Shown here in pieces: positions 7,276-14,168 of a stretch of DNA of 16,118 nucleotides. Origin of the DNA: Bacillota bacterium (lineage in GTDB: Bacteria > Bacillota > Syntrophomonadia > Syntrophomonadales > Syntrophomonadaceae); NCBI GenBank assembly GCA_017861475.1, contig JAGFXV010000006.1, positions 1 through 16,118 of the forward strand. Reading direction: 5' to 3'. Within the stretch, counting starts at the first letter, position 1; every line of letters begins with the position of its first letter. The notes beneath the pieces are model-generated. The model made no database searches. It had not been told where the DNA came from and saw nothing but the letters and a program-made list of their open reading frames with translations. A program made the translations under genes and the position numbers.

Positions 7276-8169
7276 TTAACTGCCGAAAGTGCTGAAAACA
7301 TAACCTTCCGCCTGCAGTTCGGCAATGATTTTGTCCAGGGCTTCAGTATCGCTCTGGGAAACCGCATGCATCAAAATCACTGCGCCGGGATGAATATTGT
7401 CAATAACATGCTGATAAACAAAATCGGCACCAGGCTGCTGCTGCGGATCCCAGTCTTTCCAGGCCATACTCCAAAAAACAGTTGTATAACCCAGATCTTT
7501 TGTCCATTGTAAACTGTTGGCGTTAAAATTGCCCATCGGAGGCCGCAGATATTTATTCATTTCCAGACCGGTAACGCTGCGATAACTATCTGCCAGGCTG
7601 GTTACTTCCTCTTGCAGCTTACTCTGGCCGATGGTTGACAAATCAGGATGATTGTAAGTGTGATTGCAGACCAAATGACCTTCTGCTTGCATACGTTTTA
7701 CCAAATCGGGCTGGGTTTTGATGTATTGACCGGTAATAAAAAATGCTGCCTTAATGTTTCGGTTGGCCAGGGTATCCAGTATTTGCCCGGTATAGCCTAA
7801 TTCATAGCCACAGTCAAAAGTCAGGAATATCTTTTGGCTTTCATTGGGGATGACATAGATTGCCTGATTCTGCGTTAACATTTCTTTATAATCAGCATTT
7901 GTATCCGGATATTGATGTTGATTATTGCGCACAAAATACCAGGAAAGAGTACTGGTTTTAATGTTTGCAGCACCGGCTGCAGTATTTGATGTATTTTCGG
8001 ATTTATCTGCCGGGACGGTTTCTGTCGCTGTGGGGACAGGTGTTTTAATAACCGGCTGATTTTGATTTTGGGTAACAGGAACAAGATTATCATTCATTGT
8101 ATCGTTCGTACACCCGCTAAGCAACAGAAGTAACAGTAAGGAAAATAAAAGCAAGAATAATTTTTTCAT
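7276..8169 (-). CDS. pdaA: PdaA-like polysaccharide deacetylase lipoprotein
   Basis: NodB-family deacetylase of the PdaA type, which in Bacillus removes acetyl groups from muramic acid so that muramic delta-lactam can form in the spore cortex. The start at 8169 (297 aa) follows AGAAGGAG; an ATG 16 codons upstream lacks such a site. Residues 1-20 are a lipoprotein signal with lipobox LSGC (Cys20), then a Thr/Asn/Pro-rich linker to about 70. The PdaA hallmark LSWYFVRNNQHQYP is at 75-88. Motifs: TFDCGYE (117-123, catalytic Asp119), HTYNH (zinc His170 and His174), RPPMG (209-213), WKDWDP (237-242) and LMHA with His268. Motif 1 has Cys120 where generic deacetylases have a metal-binding Asp; Bacillus PdaA has Asn there, so this fits the subfamily. 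It heads the minus-strand unit. A peptidoglycan deacetylase role outside sporulation remains possible. Confidence 0.88.
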   Translation of the reverse strand: MKKLFLLLFSLLLLLLLSGCTNDTMNDNLVPVTQNQNQPVIKTPVPTATETVPADKSENTSNTAAGAANIKTSTLSWYFVRNNQHQYPDTNADYKEMLTQNQAIYVIPNESQKIFLTFDCGYELGYTGQILDTLANRNIKAAFFITGQYIKTQPDLVKRMQAEGHLVCNHTYNHPDLSTIGQSKLQEEVTSLADSYRSVTGLEMNKYLRPPMGNFNANSLQWTKDLGYTTVFWSMAWKDWDPQQQPGADFVYQHVIDNIHPGAVILMHAVSQSDTEALDKIIAELQAEGYVFSTFGS

Positions 8170-8188
8170 GATGGTGCTCCTTCTGTAA

Positions 8189-8199
8189 TAAATGAACTG
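8189..8199 (-). promoter_or_regulatory. CAGTTCATTTA element upstream of pdaA-like gene
   Basis: Read on the minus strand, this 11-base sequence ends 19 bases before the pdaA-like ATG, just ahead of its ribosome site. The identical element lies 19 bases before the divergent gene's ATG at 8359. It could be a shared operator, or part of a sporulation-type -10 region: CATTTATT differs by one base from the sigma-E style CATAYANT. The role is inferred. Confidence 0.4.
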
Positions 8200-8231
8200 C
8201 AAATAATGCCTGGACATGTTTGTGATAATCT

Positions 8232-8259
8232 ATAATAATTATATGAACAAAATGCTCAA
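8232..8259 (-). promoter_or_regulatory. candidate promoter for pdaA-like gene and downstream operon
   Basis: On the minus strand TTGAGC (8259-8254) and TATTAT (8237-8232) are separated by 16 bases, a fair sigma-A-type match. The overlapping CATATAAT (8245-8238) also fits the -10 form used by sporulation sigma factors E and G, but I see no matching -35 element. Found by eye. Confidence 0.4.
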
Positions 8260-8328
8260 ATTTCACTATTAATACGCTTGATTAAGGCATAAACTGACAA
8301 GAAAGTTTTTTCTTTAAATGGTTAAATA

Positions 8329-8345
8329 CAGTTCATTTAAATGAA
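8329..8345 (+). promoter_or_regulatory. CAGTTCATTTA element and overlapping palindrome
   Basis: CAGTTCATTTA (8329-8339) is the mirror copy of the element at 8189-8199 and also ends 19 bases before a start codon. It overlaps a perfect 14-base palindrome, TTCATTTAAATGAA (8332-8345), which directly precedes the weak ribosome site of the YiiX-like gene. A repressor or regulator site is plausible; nothing identifies the protein. Confidence 0.4.
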
Positions 8346-8358
8346 AGCAGGTTTATGA

Positions 8359-8967
8359 ATGAACGATAAATCCAGAATCATTATATTTCCTGTTCTGGTG
8401 CTTTTGCTTTTGCTGTTGGTGATCCTTCAGAACTGGCAAATGCTGACCAATAACAAAAATTCGGTGGTTTATACGTATTTGCGTAGCTTTGCCTCCGGAG
8501 AGATAGGCTCCGGTTATGGCAGCGCCACAGCTGGTGATATTCCTTTTTCCATCCTTGAGCCGGGGGATATTTTACTGGGGGGATGGCCCAACTGTGCCTA
8601 TGGCAAATATTCGCATGCCGGCCTGTATCTTGGCGAAGGAGAAGTGCTGGAAGCTTATGTCGACTATGGGGTATGTATTCAACCACTGGGTCATTACGAA
8701 AATTATACGGAATTATGTTTTATTAGAGCGAATGTAAGTAATGAACTCAAAACCAAAGTAATAGCAGCCGCACGCAGTTATGCAGGGGAAACTTTTTATC
8801 CGGTAGCATTCAAACAAAATGACCGCTTTTATAATTGCAGCAATATCATCTGGAAGGCATACCAGGAACAGGGTATCAATCTGGACATCAACAATGACAT
8901 ATGGATCGCACCGGAAAGTTTTCGTAACAGTCCTTATGTCAGTGTGATCTTCGAAAAGGGGATGTAA
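8359..8967 (+). CDS. membrane-anchored YiiX/NlpC-like permuted papain-fold protein
   Basis: A 202-aa protein with an N-terminal hydrophobic anchor (about 7-24) and an extracytoplasmic domain of the YiiX/YycO type, a circularly permuted relative of NlpC/P60 hydrolases. The permuted active-site order is visible: LEPGDILLGG (66-75), then His86 in KYSHAGLYLG, then Cys160 in YNCSNIIWKAY. The C-terminal IAPESF (183-188) is also typical. Relatives are thought to cleave amide or ester bonds in lipids, peptides or cell wall; the substrate here is unknown. The ATG has only a modest AAGCAGG ribosome site. It diverges from the PdaA-like gene, and the two share an upstream element, so a joint cell-envelope role is reasonable inference. 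Confidence 0.78.
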   Translation: MNDKSRIIIFPVLVLLLLLLVILQNWQMLTNNKNSVVYTYLRSFASGEIGSGYGSATAGDIPFSILEPGDILLGGWPNCAYGKYSHAGLYLGEGEVLEAYVDYGVCIQPLGHYENYTELCFIRANVSNELKTKVIAAARSYAGETFYPVAFKQNDRFYNCSNIIWKAYQEQGINLDINNDIWIAPESFRNSPYVSVIFEKGM

Positions 8968-8985
8968 ACGATAATTAAAGCGATC

Positions 8986-9420
8986 TTGAGGCTCTATGTA
9001 ATTCAATTGACTGCGATTCTGGCGGTGTGGCTGGGGATGTATTACCCGGGATTGGATATTGTTCTGGCTTTACTATATCTGCTCATTATCTGGTGGGAAG
9101 CTTCGTATAAAAATTTATCTTTGTTTCTTCAATGTCTGGTGGGACTTGCCTGGCAACTGCCGGCTTTGTATTTATCATTGTCCATTATAATGGGGCTTGA
9201 CCAGGCAACCGATTTTTCGTATTATTTTGTCTTCATGCTGCAGCTTTGGCATACACCGGTTATGCCTCTTGCTACCTTGATGCCTAATCTGATCAGGTTG
9301 GATAAACCTTTTTATTATTATGAACTTTTTGTTTTTGCCCCGCTTTTGTGGACAATATATTTGCTTCCCTGGTTCAGACGAAAAAAATTATTGCAGAAAA
9401 AATTTAATCCGTTGGCTTGA
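8986..9420 (+). CDS. multi-pass membrane protein, unknown function
   Basis: I do not recognise this protein. It is 144 aa from a TTG codon, with four or five hydrophobic segments (about 5-20, 23-37, 45-70, 79-100, 111-130) and a basic tail RRKK at 131-134, so the C-terminus is probably cytoplasmic. It continues in the same reading frame directly after the TAA of the YiiX-like gene. The TTG has no ribosome site close by. The good site AAAGGGGA at 8955-8962 is instead correctly spaced for ACG (8968), ATA (8971) or ATT (8974), which would give a natural N-terminus IIKAILRLY. The true start is therefore unclear. It probably works with the YiiX-like protein. Confidence 0.62.
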   Translation: MRLYVIQLTAILAVWLGMYYPGLDIVLALLYLLIIWWEASYKNLSLFLQCLVGLAWQLPALYLSLSIIMGLDQATDFSYYFVFMLQLWHTPVMPLATLMPNLIRLDKPFYYYELFVFAPLLWTIYLLPWFRRKKLLQKKFNPLA

Positions 9421-9451
9421 TTGTTAGCATCTTTGACCTTTTAAAGTAAAG

Positions 9452-9769
9452 ATGAGAACCGAAGTTCTTCAACAATCGTACCAACGGATTTTTATAGAAA
9501 CAGTAACGGTATTTTCTTTAAGAGCTAAGAGTAGTATTCGATTAAGATTTATCTCGTTAGAGGACTTAATTGAAAACTCTGTTGCGTACCTTACAAGAAC
9601 CGTTTCTGTCTCTGAGTTTAGTATATACAAAGTAACAATCACTATTCAGGAAAATAATGGTTTAAAATTAAATTTGATCGATAAAAAGGATACACAAACA
9701 GAGACCATCCACTTGTTTGTGGCAGAATTTGCCAATGAAAAGCAGCAATTTTATTTACCAGGGGATTAA
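9452..9769 (+). CDS. hypothetical protein, 105 aa
   Basis: I do not recognise this protein. It is a 105-aa frame with alternating polar and hydrophobic residues suggesting beta-strands (for example SIYKVTITIQ and LKLNLIDKK), no signal peptide and no membrane segment. It follows the membrane protein by 31 bases and ends 28 bases before a strong terminator, which supports it as a real last gene. Against it, no good ribosome site precedes the ATG, and the ATG lies in the right arm of a CATCTTT/AAAGATG inverted repeat (9428-9454), so translation may be weak or controlled. Moderate confidence that it is expressed. Confidence 0.48.
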   Translation: MRTEVLQQSYQRIFIETVTVFSLRAKSSIRLRFISLEDLIENSVAYLTRTVSVSEFSIYKVTITIQENNGLKLNLIDKKDTQTETIHLFVAEFANEKQQFYLPGD

Positions 9770-9797
9770 TGTATCCTGTTAAAAACAGCCTGACTAG

Positions 9798-9838
9798 AGC
9801 ATCTTTTCAAGTGATTCACATTTGGAAAGATGCTTTTT
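9798..9838 (+). terminator. rho-independent terminator
   Basis: AGCATCTTT at 9798-9806 pairs with AAAGATGCT at 9826-9834, extendable by a T-G and a C-G pair, and five T residues follow (9834-9838). It ends the + strand unit of the YiiX-like, membrane and 105-aa genes. Confidence 0.85.
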
Positions 9839-9942
9839 GTATTATGTCAGTCTTGGACGTACATAAAGAACTTCCTTATTTAAAAGGAGGCGGAACGCAA
9901 TAACTTGTGGTTGAAAAAACGAACGAACATTAAAGCGCAGCC

Positions 9943-9969
9943 AGTATTATGCTTTCAATACATAATACT
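9943..9969. repeat. 9-bp perfect inverted repeat
   Basis: AGTATTATG (9943-9951) and CATAATACT (9961-9969) form a perfect inverted repeat around a nine-base loop. It lies 40 bases beyond the LysR stop on the minus strand. No T-run follows on either side, so a standard terminator is doubtful. It may be a weak transcript end or a protein-binding site. The rest of 9840-10009 has no convincing gene. Confidence 0.5.
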
Positions 9970-10009
9970 TGATGTTTGCGTGCGCAGGAACATGCAAGAA
10001 CGTAATATG

Positions 10010-10927
10010 CTAAGTAAAGGATTTAAGAATCCGGGTAAATTCCTGCGCAGCGGTTGAAAAGTGACTGTGCTCCCGGATGCAGCTGTAATATATCTCTAAT
10101 TTGGTATTGCTTATTTGCAGGGGTATGATTTGTCCGCTTTGGCTATAAGGATCTTCCTTTAATGATAGTTTGGAGAAAAAACCAATGGCGTTACTTTCAA
10201 TGATCATTTTTTTCGCAATCTCACTGTTTTCAGTTGTAAGCAGAATATCAATATCACCGTATATCTTAAACATTTTTTTAATATATTCCGGCATTAAATA
10301 TTGCGAATTAAAAAGTACAAATGGATATTTAATTATGTCTTCAGGGGCAATTTCTTCATTGATTGACAGGGATGAATTCTTGCCTACACAGGGTAGAAGT
10401 TCGTCGGAATACAGTTTTTCTTTTATTATATTGGTTGTTTCCAACATTTTTAAGTTTGCGTCATCTTCAAACATATTTTCAGGTAGTGCTATTATGCCCA
10501 GATCTGATTTACCGCCTTTAATATCTTGCATCACCTTGTAAGTACCTTTTTCCTGGAGGATTAATTTTACATTGGGATGCTTTTGTATAAAAGCTGCAAT
10601 CACTTTAGGCATAATAGTCAAGCAAACGCTGGGTACCGCTGATATTGACAGGTTGCCGGTTAATATTGAGGATTTGGTATTGACATTAAGTCTTAATTGA
10701 TCGATTTTTATTAATATTTCTTTGGCCTGCATGACTATTGCTTCGCCTATTTCCGTGAGTTGAATCCCTTGGCGGGATCGATTAAACAAAGTTACATCCA
10801 GTTCTTTTTCCAGATTAATTATAGCCAGGCTAAGGCTTGGCTGAGTAATGTGCAGCCTTTCAGCGGCCAAAGAAATTGATCCGGACTGGGCAATTTCTAC
10901 AATATACTGGAGTTGTTCCAATCTCAT
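10010..10927 (-). CDS. LysR-family transcriptional regulator
   Basis: DNA-binding regulator with the standard LysR plan. An N-terminal winged helix-turn-helix spans about residues 1-60 (MRLEQLQYIVEIAQSGSI, then AAERLHITQPSLSLAI and LEKELDVTLFNR), followed by a two-lobed ligand-binding domain (about 88-305). I place the start at 10927, giving 305 aa, because the family begins at MRLEQLQYIVEIA and GGAG lies nine bases ahead. An ATG 17 codons upstream would add a Lys-rich stretch and has no properly spaced site. The stop is TAG. It is divergent from the CoA-transferase/carboxylase operon, so it very probably controls that operon in response to its acid substrate or acyl-CoA, and probably itself. 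The ligand is unknown. Confidence 0.9.
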   Translation of the reverse strand: MRLEQLQYIVEIAQSGSISLAAERLHITQPSLSLAIINLEKELDVTLFNRSRQGIQLTEIGEAIVMQAKEILIKIDQLRLNVNTKSSILTGNLSISAVPSVCLTIMPKVIAAFIQKHPNVKLILQEKGTYKVMQDIKGGKSDLGIIALPENMFEDDANLKMLETTNIIKEKLYSDELLPCVGKNSSLSINEEIAPEDIIKYPFVLFNSQYLMPEYIKKMFKIYGDIDILLTTENSEIAKKMIIESNAIGFFSKLSLKEDPYSQSGQIIPLQISNTKLEIYYSCIREHSHFSTAAQEFTRILKSFT

Positions 10928-11002
10928 AACATCACGCTCCAATTTTATGGTTTTTTTAATCTTCTTGTCCTTCTTCATTCCTGCTCAAACTTATTGTTTT
11001 AC

Positions 11003-11083
11003 AACTATTCATATTGATAGTTATAGGTACGGAAGAGTAACTTAATTAAAATTTTAACATAGATGTAAACTATACGAAACTAT
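11003..11083. promoter_or_regulatory. AACTAT repeats: likely LysR operator sites
   Basis: The hexamer AACTAT occurs four times between the divergent genes. One pair is inverted (11003-11008 with ATAGTT at 11017-11022, eight bases apart). The other pair is direct as AAACTAT at 11067-11073 and 11077-11083, ten bases apart, which puts both on one helix face. The second pair lies just upstream of the CoA-transferase -35 element, where LysR activators usually bind. The first is nearer the regulator gene and could serve autoregulation. Confidence 0.5.
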
Positions 11084-11096
11084 TAAATCTATATAT

Positions 11097-11125
11097 TATA
11101 CAAATAAATAAGGCCAGCCTATAAT
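11097..11125 (+). promoter_or_regulatory. promoter for the CoA-transferase/carboxylase operon
   Basis: A perfect TATAAT at 11120-11125 is preceded, 17 bases away, by TATACA at 11097-11102, a four-of-six match to TTGACA. Such a weak -35 suits an activator-dependent promoter. Transcription would begin near 11132. Confidence 0.55.
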
Positions 11126-11167
11126 GTTTATAACAAAACAAAAATAACTTTTGGGGGGTTTTATAAT

Positions 11168-12472
11168 ATGAACAACGATTGGAAGACATTATACAAAGAT
11201 AAGCTAGTGTCTTTGGAACAGGCAGCGTCGCTATTTAACTCCGGTGACTATATATTGGTGGGACACACTACAGCCTATCCACGTTCAGTCATGAACGCCG
11301 TAGTTGAAAGAAAAGAACTGAAAGATCTTAAAGTTTTTCACGCTAATATCGTTGGGAAGATAGAATACCTGGCACCGGAAAACTGGGATCGTTTTTCCCA
11401 CACCAGCTTTATTCTTGGCCCCAATACCAGGCCTGCTTTTGAAGCCAAAGTAGCTGACTATATGCCCTTCCTGTACTATGGTTTTGCTCATGAACCGCAG
11501 AGGCTTAAGGGAGAATACTCATATGATAAGCTCCTTTTAAACGTTGCTCCGCCTGATGAAAATGGTAACCTCAGTTTTGGAGTATGTTGCTCTTACCTGC
11601 CGACGATGATAAGAGACGCAAAAGTAATAATTGCCCAGATTAATGAAAATATGCCTTTTGTCCATGGCGATTACCTAAATATGGCAGATGTTGATTATCT
11701 GGTAGATTCTTCAGATCCTGTTTTCTATTTACCGGAATTCCCTCTTTCAGATACAGATCGCAAAATCGGTTCTTTGGCGGCTGAACTTATTGAGGATGGT
11801 TCAACCATTCAGGTCGGAATCGGTGGAATACCAAAAGCTGTGTTGGCTGGTCTGGAGACTAAAAATGATTTGGGTATCCATTCGGAAATGATGAGCGACG
11901 GCATGTATGATCTGATTGAAAAAGGTGTAATTACAAACGCCAAAAAAACGATTAACAAAGGAAAATCAATAACCACCTTCCTGTTGGGAGGAGAAAAGCT
12001 TTCCAAGTATGCTCATAACAACCCTGCAGTGGAAGTGCGCTCAGGGGAGTATACCAATGACCCCTTTGTTATATCCCAGAACTATAAATTTGTTTCCGTA
12101 AATTCTGCACTGCAGATTGACCTTACAGGCCAGATTAATGCAGAAAGTCTTGGATTCAGACAGTATTCCGGAACGGGTGGACATATGGACTTTGTATATG
12201 GAGCGCTTAGGGCGCCAGGAGGAAAGTCAATCATTGCTATAGAATCAACAGCTGGATCAGGAAAACATTCACGTATTGTGCCTGCCTTCGCACCCGGAAC
12301 GGTTGTGACTACACCCAGGACGATGATAGATTATGTTGTGACCGAGTACGGTGCTGTACAACTTAAAGGGAAAAAACTTCGTGAAAGAGCAAAACTTTTA
12401 ATTGAAGTGTCTCATCCGGATTTCAGGGAAGAACTGACCAGTCAGGCACATAAGGTAGGCCTGTTGAATTAG
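11168..12472 (+). CDS. acetyl-CoA hydrolase/4-hydroxybutyrate-type CoA-transferase
   Basis: Transfers CoA between acyl-CoA and a free carboxylic acid, typically with acetyl-CoA as donor or acetate as acceptor. The 434 aa match the family of 4-hydroxybutyrate and butyryl-CoA:acetate CoA-transferases. Visible markers are GIGGIPKAVLAGL (217-229), LGIHSEMMSDG with the probable catalytic Glu240 (235-245), SGTGGHMDFVYGA (334-346), and VTEYGAVQLKGK (391-402). The position after GTGG is His, where several butyryl-CoA enzymes have Gln. The start is an ATG after TTGGGGGG, a G-run rather than a normal AGGAGG. It is the first gene of the operon, so it probably activates the acid that the carboxylase encoded downstream acts on. 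The acid could be propionate, butyrate, a branched acid or another; sequence alone does not decide. Confidence 0.88.
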   Translation: MNNDWKTLYKDKLVSLEQAASLFNSGDYILVGHTTAYPRSVMNAVVERKELKDLKVFHANIVGKIEYLAPENWDRFSHTSFILGPNTRPAFEAKVADYMPFLYYGFAHEPQRLKGEYSYDKLLLNVAPPDENGNLSFGVCCSYLPTMIRDAKVIIAQINENMPFVHGDYLNMADVDYLVDSSDPVFYLPEFPLSDTDRKIGSLAAELIEDGSTIQVGIGGIPKAVLAGLETKNDLGIHSEMMSDGMYDLIEKGVITNAKKTINKGKSITTFLLGGEKLSKYAHNNPAVEVRSGEYTNDPFVISQNYKFVSVNSALQIDLTGQINAESLGFRQYSGTGGHMDFVYGALRAPGGKSIIAIESTAGSGKHSRIVPAFAPGTVVTTPRTMIDYVVTEYGAVQLKGKKLRERAKLLIEVSHPDFREELTSQAHKVGLLN

Positions 12473-12534
12473 TAATGAGTTAATTACAGTGGAAGGCTGA
12501 TTTATATATTGATAACAAATAAAAAGGGGGTTTC

Positions 12535-14121
12535 ATGATGGAACAAAACAGTGCAACAGGTAATGAAAAGAAAGAACCTGTATGGCAGCCTGAAATTGAT
12601 GAATTGAATCTACGCAAGTCCTTTGCGGAACAGATGGGAGGGCCGGCAGGTGTCGAACGACAGCACAAATCAGGAAAGTTAACCTGCCGCGAACGAATAG
12701 ATAATTTGTTCGACCCGAATAGTTTCAGAGAGATTGGCGAGCTGAACGGTAAAGCTGAATATGATGAAAATGGCAAGCTGATCAAAGTTTCCCCGTCCAG
12801 TATGGTTATCGGCAAAGGGCTTATTGACGGGAAAAAGGTGGTAGTAGCAGCCGAAGACTTTACCGTCAAGGCGGGATCATCAGAACAAGCTTCGCCTGAA
12901 AAAATGATATTTGCCGAAAGACTGGCCCTCGATCATCTTATGCCAATGGTACGTTTAGTTGATGCAGTGGGTGGCAGTATTCGCCTGTTGGAGAAAAACC
13001 AATCTACAAAGATTCCCGGATATGACGGCTGGAATATCAATCTGGGCTTGGTTCCTATTGTGGCTGTGGCTTTGGGACCCTGTGCAGGATTAGGAGCCAT
13101 GCGGGTAGTGGCTTCTCATTTTTCAGTCATGGTGAAGGATATCAGTCAGGTATTTGCTGCCGGTCCTCAGGTTGTTGCACCCGGTACACATGAAACGGTG
13201 ACCAAAGAGGATTTGGGTGGAGTTCAGATTCATACCAAAGAAAGTGGTATGGTGGACAACAGGGCTGACAGTGAACAGGACGCTTTTGAACAAGTACGCA
13301 GATTTCTTTCCTATTTGCCGCCCAATGTATATGAGGCACCAAAACGGCAGGATACCGAAGATTCTCCGGATAGAAGAGAAGAAGCTTTAGCCTCCATCAT
13401 TCCCAAAAACAGAAGATTACCATATAAAAGCAGGAAAATCCTTGAACTTGTTTTTGACAAAGGCTCCCTGTTTGAAATCGGGAAAGATCATGGATCATCG
13501 CAAATCACCATGTTGGGCAGGATAAATGGTTATCCTGTTGGCATATTGGCCAACGATCCGATGATCATGGGCGGCTCCATGACCCATACAGCAAGCGAGA
13601 AAATAATACGCTTTGTTGATATGTGCGATACGTTCCACCTGCCTGTTGTAAACTTTTTTGATCAGCCTGGAGTTGCGGTTGGAAGAAATGCAGAGAGTCA
13701 TTCTACCCTGCGTATGGCAGTAAGGGCTGGAATGGCCATCAGCCAGGCAACGGTTCCGTGGTGTACCTTCTTTATTCGCAGAGCTTTCGGAGTTGCCGGG
13801 GCAATATACGAACCCAGATCAAGAGCCACCATTCGTTATGCATGGCCTTCCGCTTATTGGGGCTCCATACCCATTGAAGGTGGCGTAGAGGCAGCCTACA
13901 AGAGAGATATATTAAGTGCTCCCGATCCTCTGGCAAGACGCAACGAGTTGGTTGAATACTACAAGCGGTTTGAGACACCGTTTAGAACCGCTGAAAAATT
14001 CCTGATGGAAAATATAATTGATCCTCGTGATACCAGAGAAATTCTCTGCGATTGGATTGAAGAAGCATATGCCCAAATGCCCAGGCTGGTTGGGGTTAAA
14101 ACCAGAACTATGAGAATATAA
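12535..14121 (+). CDS. biotin-dependent acyl-CoA carboxylase, carboxyltransferase subunit
   Basis: Transfers a carboxyl group between carboxybiotin and an acyl-CoA. The 528 aa fit the fused two-domain (crotonase-fold) carboxyltransferase of propionyl-CoA and methylcrotonyl-CoA carboxylases and decarboxylase alpha subunits. Oxyanion-hole regions are seen at GPCAGLGA (181-188) and RRAFGVAGAIY (415-425). DQPGVAVGRNAE (376-387) replaces the usual DVPGFLPG-type loop, so this is a divergent subfamily, and the chain ends in an unusual GVKTRTMRI. Glu426 falls where Streptomyces propionyl-CoA carboxylase has its specificity Asp422, by my unaided alignment. Two ATGs are adjacent; the second (12538) is better spaced from AAGGGGG. 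Carrier and carboxylase subunits follow at once. The absence here of a membrane decarboxylase subunit favours an ATP-linked carboxylase. Substrate is unknown; propionyl-CoA or 3-methylcrotonyl-CoA are candidates. Confidence 0.88.
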   Translation: MMEQNSATGNEKKEPVWQPEIDELNLRKSFAEQMGGPAGVERQHKSGKLTCRERIDNLFDPNSFREIGELNGKAEYDENGKLIKVSPSSMVIGKGLIDGKKVVVAAEDFTVKAGSSEQASPEKMIFAERLALDHLMPMVRLVDAVGGSIRLLEKNQSTKIPGYDGWNINLGLVPIVAVALGPCAGLGAMRVVASHFSVMVKDISQVFAAGPQVVAPGTHETVTKEDLGGVQIHTKESGMVDNRADSEQDAFEQVRRFLSYLPPNVYEAPKRQDTEDSPDRREEALASIIPKNRRLPYKSRKILELVFDKGSLFEIGKDHGSSQITMLGRINGYPVGILANDPMIMGGSMTHTASEKIIRFVDMCDTFHLPVVNFFDQPGVAVGRNAESHSTLRMAVRAGMAISQATVPWCTFFIRRAFGVAGAIYEPRSRATIRYAWPSAYWGSIPIEGGVEAAYKRDILSAPDPLARRNELVEYYKRFETPFRTAEKFLMENIIDPRDTREILCDWIEEAYAQMPRLVGVKTRTMRI

Positions 14122-14168
14122 TAATATTTCGTGGATACAAGATAAATTAAATTATAGGAGGAGATAAA

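Noticed and set aside
9844..9903. 19-codon frame MSVLDVHKELPYLKGGGTQ just after the terminator.
   Set aside because: No ribosome site precedes it, it is very short, and no other frame nearby continues it; it could be a gene remnant but nothing supports that.
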